Shown here one piece after another: positions 49,501 through 55,500 of a stretch of 64,000 nucleotides of DNA. Under the pieces are notes generated by a model. The model was not told the DNA's origin, did not search any database, and saw nothing but the letters and a program-made list of their open reading frames with translations. This DNA is from Apostichopus japonicus (lineage: Eukaryota; Echinodermata; Holothuroidea; Aspidochirotida; Stichopodidae), in NCBI RefSeq assembly GCF_037975245.1, contig NC_092574.1:23311713-23375712 (forward strand), given 5' to 3'. Positions within the stretch are counted from its first letter, which is position 1. Every line of letters begins with the position of its first letter. The position numbers and the translations under genes are program-made.

Positions 49501-52500
49501 TAAGGCCAGAATAGGATTCAAAAGTTGTAAATCAGTAAGTTTAACTTTGAGAATCATTATGTATAAAGATATAGTTTGATAATAACTGTGTTGGTTTTGT
49601 CACATTTTGTGAACATGTAGTAAATGTTGTTAGATGGGAGGGATATTTGTGGAAGAATTCATAACTTTGATTAATTTTCGACAATAACAATATGAAAATG
49701 GCTGCCATACATGTATTTTGTCTTGTTTTTGTTATTCAGGAGCTGAATAGTTTACAACCACACGATAATTTCCGACTGTGGTTGACTGCAGAGAGTCATC
49801 CAAAGTTCCCAACCATCCTGCTACAGTCTAGCTTAAAGATAACATACGAGGTATGTAAACCCACCTCTCTATTACCCTCCCTACTAATGCCGTACTCTAT
49901 CCTACCTTACCCTCCGTTTTCCTACACTGTCTGCCCTTCCCTACTCCTCCCTTCCATTCCCCACTCCCCACTTCACATCTGCCCTCTCCCCCAATCATCC
50001 CCTCTCTCCCACTCCTCTCGACCCATTCCTCCATTTCTCTCCTCACTCCTCTCCTACCCTTCTCACTTAACTCCTCCCTCTCTCCCACTCATTCCCCTCT
50101 CCCACTCATCCCCTCTCCCCAACTCATCCCCTCTCCCCGACTCATCCCCTCTCTTCCACTCCTCTATAACCCACTCCTTTTCATTTCCCACCCCTCTCCT
50201 ACCCTTCTCACTTCACTCCTCCCCTCTCCCCACTCATCCCCTACCTCCCTCTCCTCCCATCTCCCCACTCCTCTATACCCCTCTCCACCGTTTCTCTGCC
50301 CACGCCTCTCCTACCCTTTTCACTTCACTCTTCCCCTCTCCTCTCCGCCACTCCTCCCATCTCGCCCACTCCTCTATCCTCCACTCCACCATTATCAACT
50401 CTATTTCCCATCTTCACTACACCCTCCCTTCCCCCTCCCCACCCTCCCTCCCTTTCGTTCTACTCCAGGCTTCCCTTCTGCACTCCCTGCCTCCCTTGGC
50501 CATTCATCCCCACTAATCTCTTGCCCTCTCAACTCTTTTCCTACACATTCTACCCCTCCCCCCCAACTGTCCCCACTCCTCAATTCTCCATAATGTTAAT
50601 GATATGCCTCTGCACACCAGCTCACATGACACAAAGACAATATACATTTTACAGGTAATTCAATCTTATATAGTTTATGTCATTTAATATGAAATATAGT
50701 TACATCTTTCTATCATTAAAACCATGATCAAGGTTTGACCTAGCCAATAAGAACCTACTTTTACCTTTTTTCGTCCACATTTTACTCTATTTTCTGCTCA
50801 GGCTCCTCCGGGGATCAAGAAAAATCTGTTGCGTAGCTATGAGTCATGGTCCCCCGAATTTATCTCCAAGGGTAATGACGTTACCAGAGCTCAGGCAATG
50901 TTTGCGTTGGCCTGGTTTCACGCAGTCTGCCAAGAACGTCGAAATTTCATCCCTCAGGGATGGACTAAGTTCTACGAATTCTCCTTGTCTGATCTGAGAG
51001 CTGGGGCTGATATCATTCACAGAATTTGTTCTGGGAAAGGTTTGTAATTTTTATCTTTAATTGTTAATTAGATGCATTGTTTGGTCCCCTCTGTGTGGAT
51101 GTAAAAAATGAATAACTTATGGTAGTTTCTCTTCATCTCAATTGGTCACTTGTTTCACAAGGTTAGCAGTTTTTATTTCTGTATATAAAATTAAATCTCA
51201 TAATTGGTAATCATCTTTGATGTCCAAGCATGTTGTTTCTCTGAAGATAGTTAATTATCTAGTTTGCTCCCCCCCCCCATCCCCAAGAAAGTACCTTTGA
51301 CACCACTTTGTAAAGTTAGGACATTTAAACATTCGATAACATATAATCCTACTTAAATATTTTATTTTTTATGATTAATCAAACAATTAAATAACATAAG
51401 TTCTGTGTTTTTTGCTCAGATGTCCCTATCATTATGATTATTGAAGAATATGAAATTGCTATAAAGGTCAAACGAGCCTTCATTCAATACCATTGCCGGA
51501 ATTGTACCTGAATATGACTACATTAAGCAATGGTTTGAAATAATGAACTAGACCATGAAAATGTTATTGGTCAAAGGTCAAAGAAATATCAGCATAGATG
51601 ATTGATATCTGACAAATTTTCATGTTATTGCAATTAGTTAAGACTTTAAATTGATTTTGTTAGTCTCATCCACAACACCGGTTGTAAGGTCATATGGAGG
51701 GAAGTGTATTGGAAAGAAAAAGGTCAAAGGTTATGTAAGAAGGTAAAGCATTGCCTCTTATCGTCATGCAACATATAAAACAACATAATAATACAAAACA
51801 AAACAAGGACCACTACTTTAACATCCAGCTGTGTAAGATTTGGGTACAGACATATTTAGAATCATTATTTTGTGTCGTGGTCATTTTTATTCCAGCCCAG
51901 AAGAACCAGTGGGATTTCATCCACGGTCTGTTCGAGAATGCCATATACGGCGGCCGGGTGGACAACCCATTTGACATGCAGGTGTTACGTTCGTACCTCA
52001 GTCAATACTTCAACAGCGACGTGCTGGGAGGAGGCAGCGCTAAGATGAGAGGCAAGAAGATAGCTCCTGGTCTCACCATACCTTCGTCGGCCTACTATAG
52101 AGTAAGTTTCAGTATTATTACTCACGGCTGTACTCAACTCGGAGAATATCAGTCGCCAACTTTCAGATGATGATTTATCCACGCATGTTGCAAACTCTGA
52201 GTGTCGTACTAATCACATTTGACCAAAATCCTGATAAATATCTATAGAAAAGTGTAAGCAAACTCGACTGATGGCTCCTCAGTATCAGATTCCGATAATA
52301 TCAGCTATTGCTGCCTGCCAGCTTAATCATGGGTTACTATGGTAACATCTCTGAAAGCACACTATGGAATACCTGGATGATTTCTATCATCCAGTGAAAG
52401 TTAACTTCTAACATGATTTTAAAAAGTAAAGATTTGAGATCTTTTGAAACTCCTGAGAGAAGTTAGCTGACTTTGTTCTTCTTTCTTTTTTTACTTGTGG

Positions 52501-55500
52501 GGTCTCTTTTTTTTTACTACTGGGGAGATTATTTATGCTAGACATTGTCGTGAATATATGTGGTGGATTGATAACACAAGACAAAGTGCATAGAAGGAGA
52601 TTACTGGTTAATTGAACCTAGCATCATCAAAGCATTTTCTGTGAATATATTTTCTTTTGAAAAGACTGTGATCAGTGTAAAGTTTTTGTTCTGTTGAATA
52701 CAGCCTAGGTTTGGCTGGTAAGAAGTCTCTAGCAATCAATTTTGTAATTTTTTTTTGACTAGTAATATTAGCTGAAACAGACCTCAATTGCGTAGTAAGT
52801 ACATGAAAGAATAATGTACCAGCCAGCACAGCTGTCATAAAATACCAATACAACAAAATGTGGGATTCATTGAAATGTTTGATTTCCATGACAAAATTTC
52901 ATCATTGGTTTAACCTCTGTATTTTTTACTCGACGGTCTTAAAAAATATGTTTACTCTGTAGCCTGGAAAAACATAGCTTTGACAGTTGGGGGGGGGGGG
53001 TGGGGCGGTGTCTTGAATTACCTGGAATGTGTAATTTATCTATTGACTTGTAGGATAAAGTTTAATAGAATCAGTTCCTTTGGTTGCATTATACAGCTGT
53101 AGTTATTAGTTGATCCACAAGTCTTTTTGAAAAGGAAAATGCCTGTGTCAGAGGTACATGAAGACACATTAAGAAGGTCATTTTCATAGATAAGTCACAG
53201 GAAGGATAAAAAAAAAACAACTCCCCTCCCCCCTCCCCTCCCTACCCCACACCCCATTTGACTCCAGTTGAGATTCATGAATATTCAGAACATATATTAT
53301 TTGCATAACTGAATTGCTGTCTGTCAAACAAGTAGATGTCAGAAGGTCATGTGACCTTGCCACAAGTATCATTATGATTAAAGTTTCTTTGTAATCAAAG
53401 TGTCTTGAATGTTTCCTGAAGATCCAAATACAAGCCTAATACATTGTTACCATTTATTTAGTTTGTGTGAATGGATAGTGTTAAATGTTTCCAGTAGATG
53501 CAAGGCATGTTTATGAACCTTCTCTCGATTAATCGTTTCTCACTCATTGTTAGAACTTATGTTTTACTACTGCCCTCAAGGAATCAAGAATCCCGTAGCC
53601 ATTTACAGTCGTCTGGAACTTGCTTTGACCCTTCAGTGCTGTCAACTGTGCTGATACTGCATAAAGCTACTGATTGTCTATCTGTTAAAGGGGCAACCGC
53701 CTAGCCTTTCAATTGTGACTTTTAAGTTTTACATCGAAAGAATCAAATCGAGAATATAAATCTTACAATGTTTCTTTCTCAAATCGCTTATTTTATTTTT
53801 TGGAAAAATCATTACATGAAATTAACTCAACCCTACTTTAAATTTGTTGGAGAATCCAAAAAGAGCAGAAGAAATTCTCTTACTCAATCATTCGATCGGC
53901 TTTCCGTTTGACTTCAACTTTACACAATTTTTTGACATTGAATCATTTCACAGTTAGGGTTGAACAGCTTATTCTAGTTTATCAAGCTAAATGGCTACTG
54001 TTTTGTCATCAGTTAATTGTAATTTTATATCCTTATTTCTAGGACTATATGGAACTTCTAGAGAACTTCCCAGAAGATGACAAACCAGCCTACTTTGGCC
54101 TTCCGGCCAACATTGAGAGATCCGCTCAAAGGATCATCAGCGGTCAGGTGATCTCTCAGCTTAAGGTCCTACGTCGATCCGATGAAGCAGTGGAGAGATT
54201 TGACATGGAGACCTGGAATACTGAACTTGGACCTTTCCTGAACCTCTGGAAGAAACTTAATCAGGTTGGTTGTTCTCCCTCAACCCCTCCCCCCCTCTCG
54301 CACCCCACCTCTTTATGTATTCAAGCCACAGTTGTGTCTACTGCTTCCTGGTTCAGTTTTTCTTGAGGTGCAGTCTTTCATTATTGGTGAAATTTCAAGT
54401 ATTGATTCATAAATTCATGTTCCACTTGCTTCTAGAATCCCCCCTTTGCACACATATCCCATCCTCAACATCACCTCCATTATTTCCTTTTGTACTCCCC
54501 TGTACACCCCTCTCACACCTGTCCATTTGTTATAGCCCTAATCTCACATAAGTGCTTGGGATATTTGGATCCAGCAAATTTTGGATCCATCTCGGGATCA
54601 TGTCGGAAGCAGCCACAAAGTTAGGGTGAAGTGATTGCAATCATGTATGCACCAAAGTATCACAGCGAGACATTTTCTGCAGTGTACATGGTCTTTTAAA
54701 CTTATTGTTCTTGAGTCAAAGGGGAAAAAACCCTTGTTCTTCTCTTTATTGTCTCAGGGAGGCAACCTTGTACAATCCAAGGTACAGCCACCGAGTGACA
54801 AATCGGGTACGGCCGGCCCCATTCTTTCGTTCATCCAGCTGGAGAGGTACAATGCGGTACAACTGGTGCAGTTTGTTCACTCCTCTCTGGCCAGTCTCAG
54901 CAAGGTGATCAGGGGTTCCTCCCTCCTCACCAGCGAAGTGCAGAGTCTGGCTGGATCTCTGCTCAAGCAAGAGGTAAAACGTAAAAGCGGGAAAGCTCTT
55001 TTTGATACCAAGTTTGGATAGGAAAGATACAAAACTGAATTTTCTTGTATCTTCAAGAATCTTGGTAAGAGGAAACATTGCCGGACAGTATCGAGTCCAG
55101 TTCTAAGCTCCTTAAAGAAACATTGCGGGTTTTATTTCAGCTTCCAAGAATCATGCTACGAAGTATCCACAAGAATACCTGAATGATATTAGAGCTTTTC
55201 CTAATCCTTTAAATGAGCATTCCAGGTTTCATTTCAACTTTCAAGAATCATTGGTTGAGATTTACCCTGGGCAAAATGTTGTTAAATCATGAGCTCTTTA
55301 AGATTTTCTGCAAGGCAATCACTGCAAATCACATCAGTGTAGCATATTTATCACTCTGTAACAATGCTACAATGTGTTTACCTGAACTCCACAGTGTTTT
55401 ACATACAGTAGCTATGAGTCATAGATCAAACTGATAACTGTAACAGCTTGGACCATTTAAGTGTGTTATTTTGTAAAAAAAAGGAATTGATATGTTGCTT

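Noticed and set aside
49692-50516. 274-codon open frame, the longest in the window
   Set aside because: It is exon 56 read through its donor into the pyrimidine-rich intron; beyond the exon it is low-complexity Ser/Pro/Leu.
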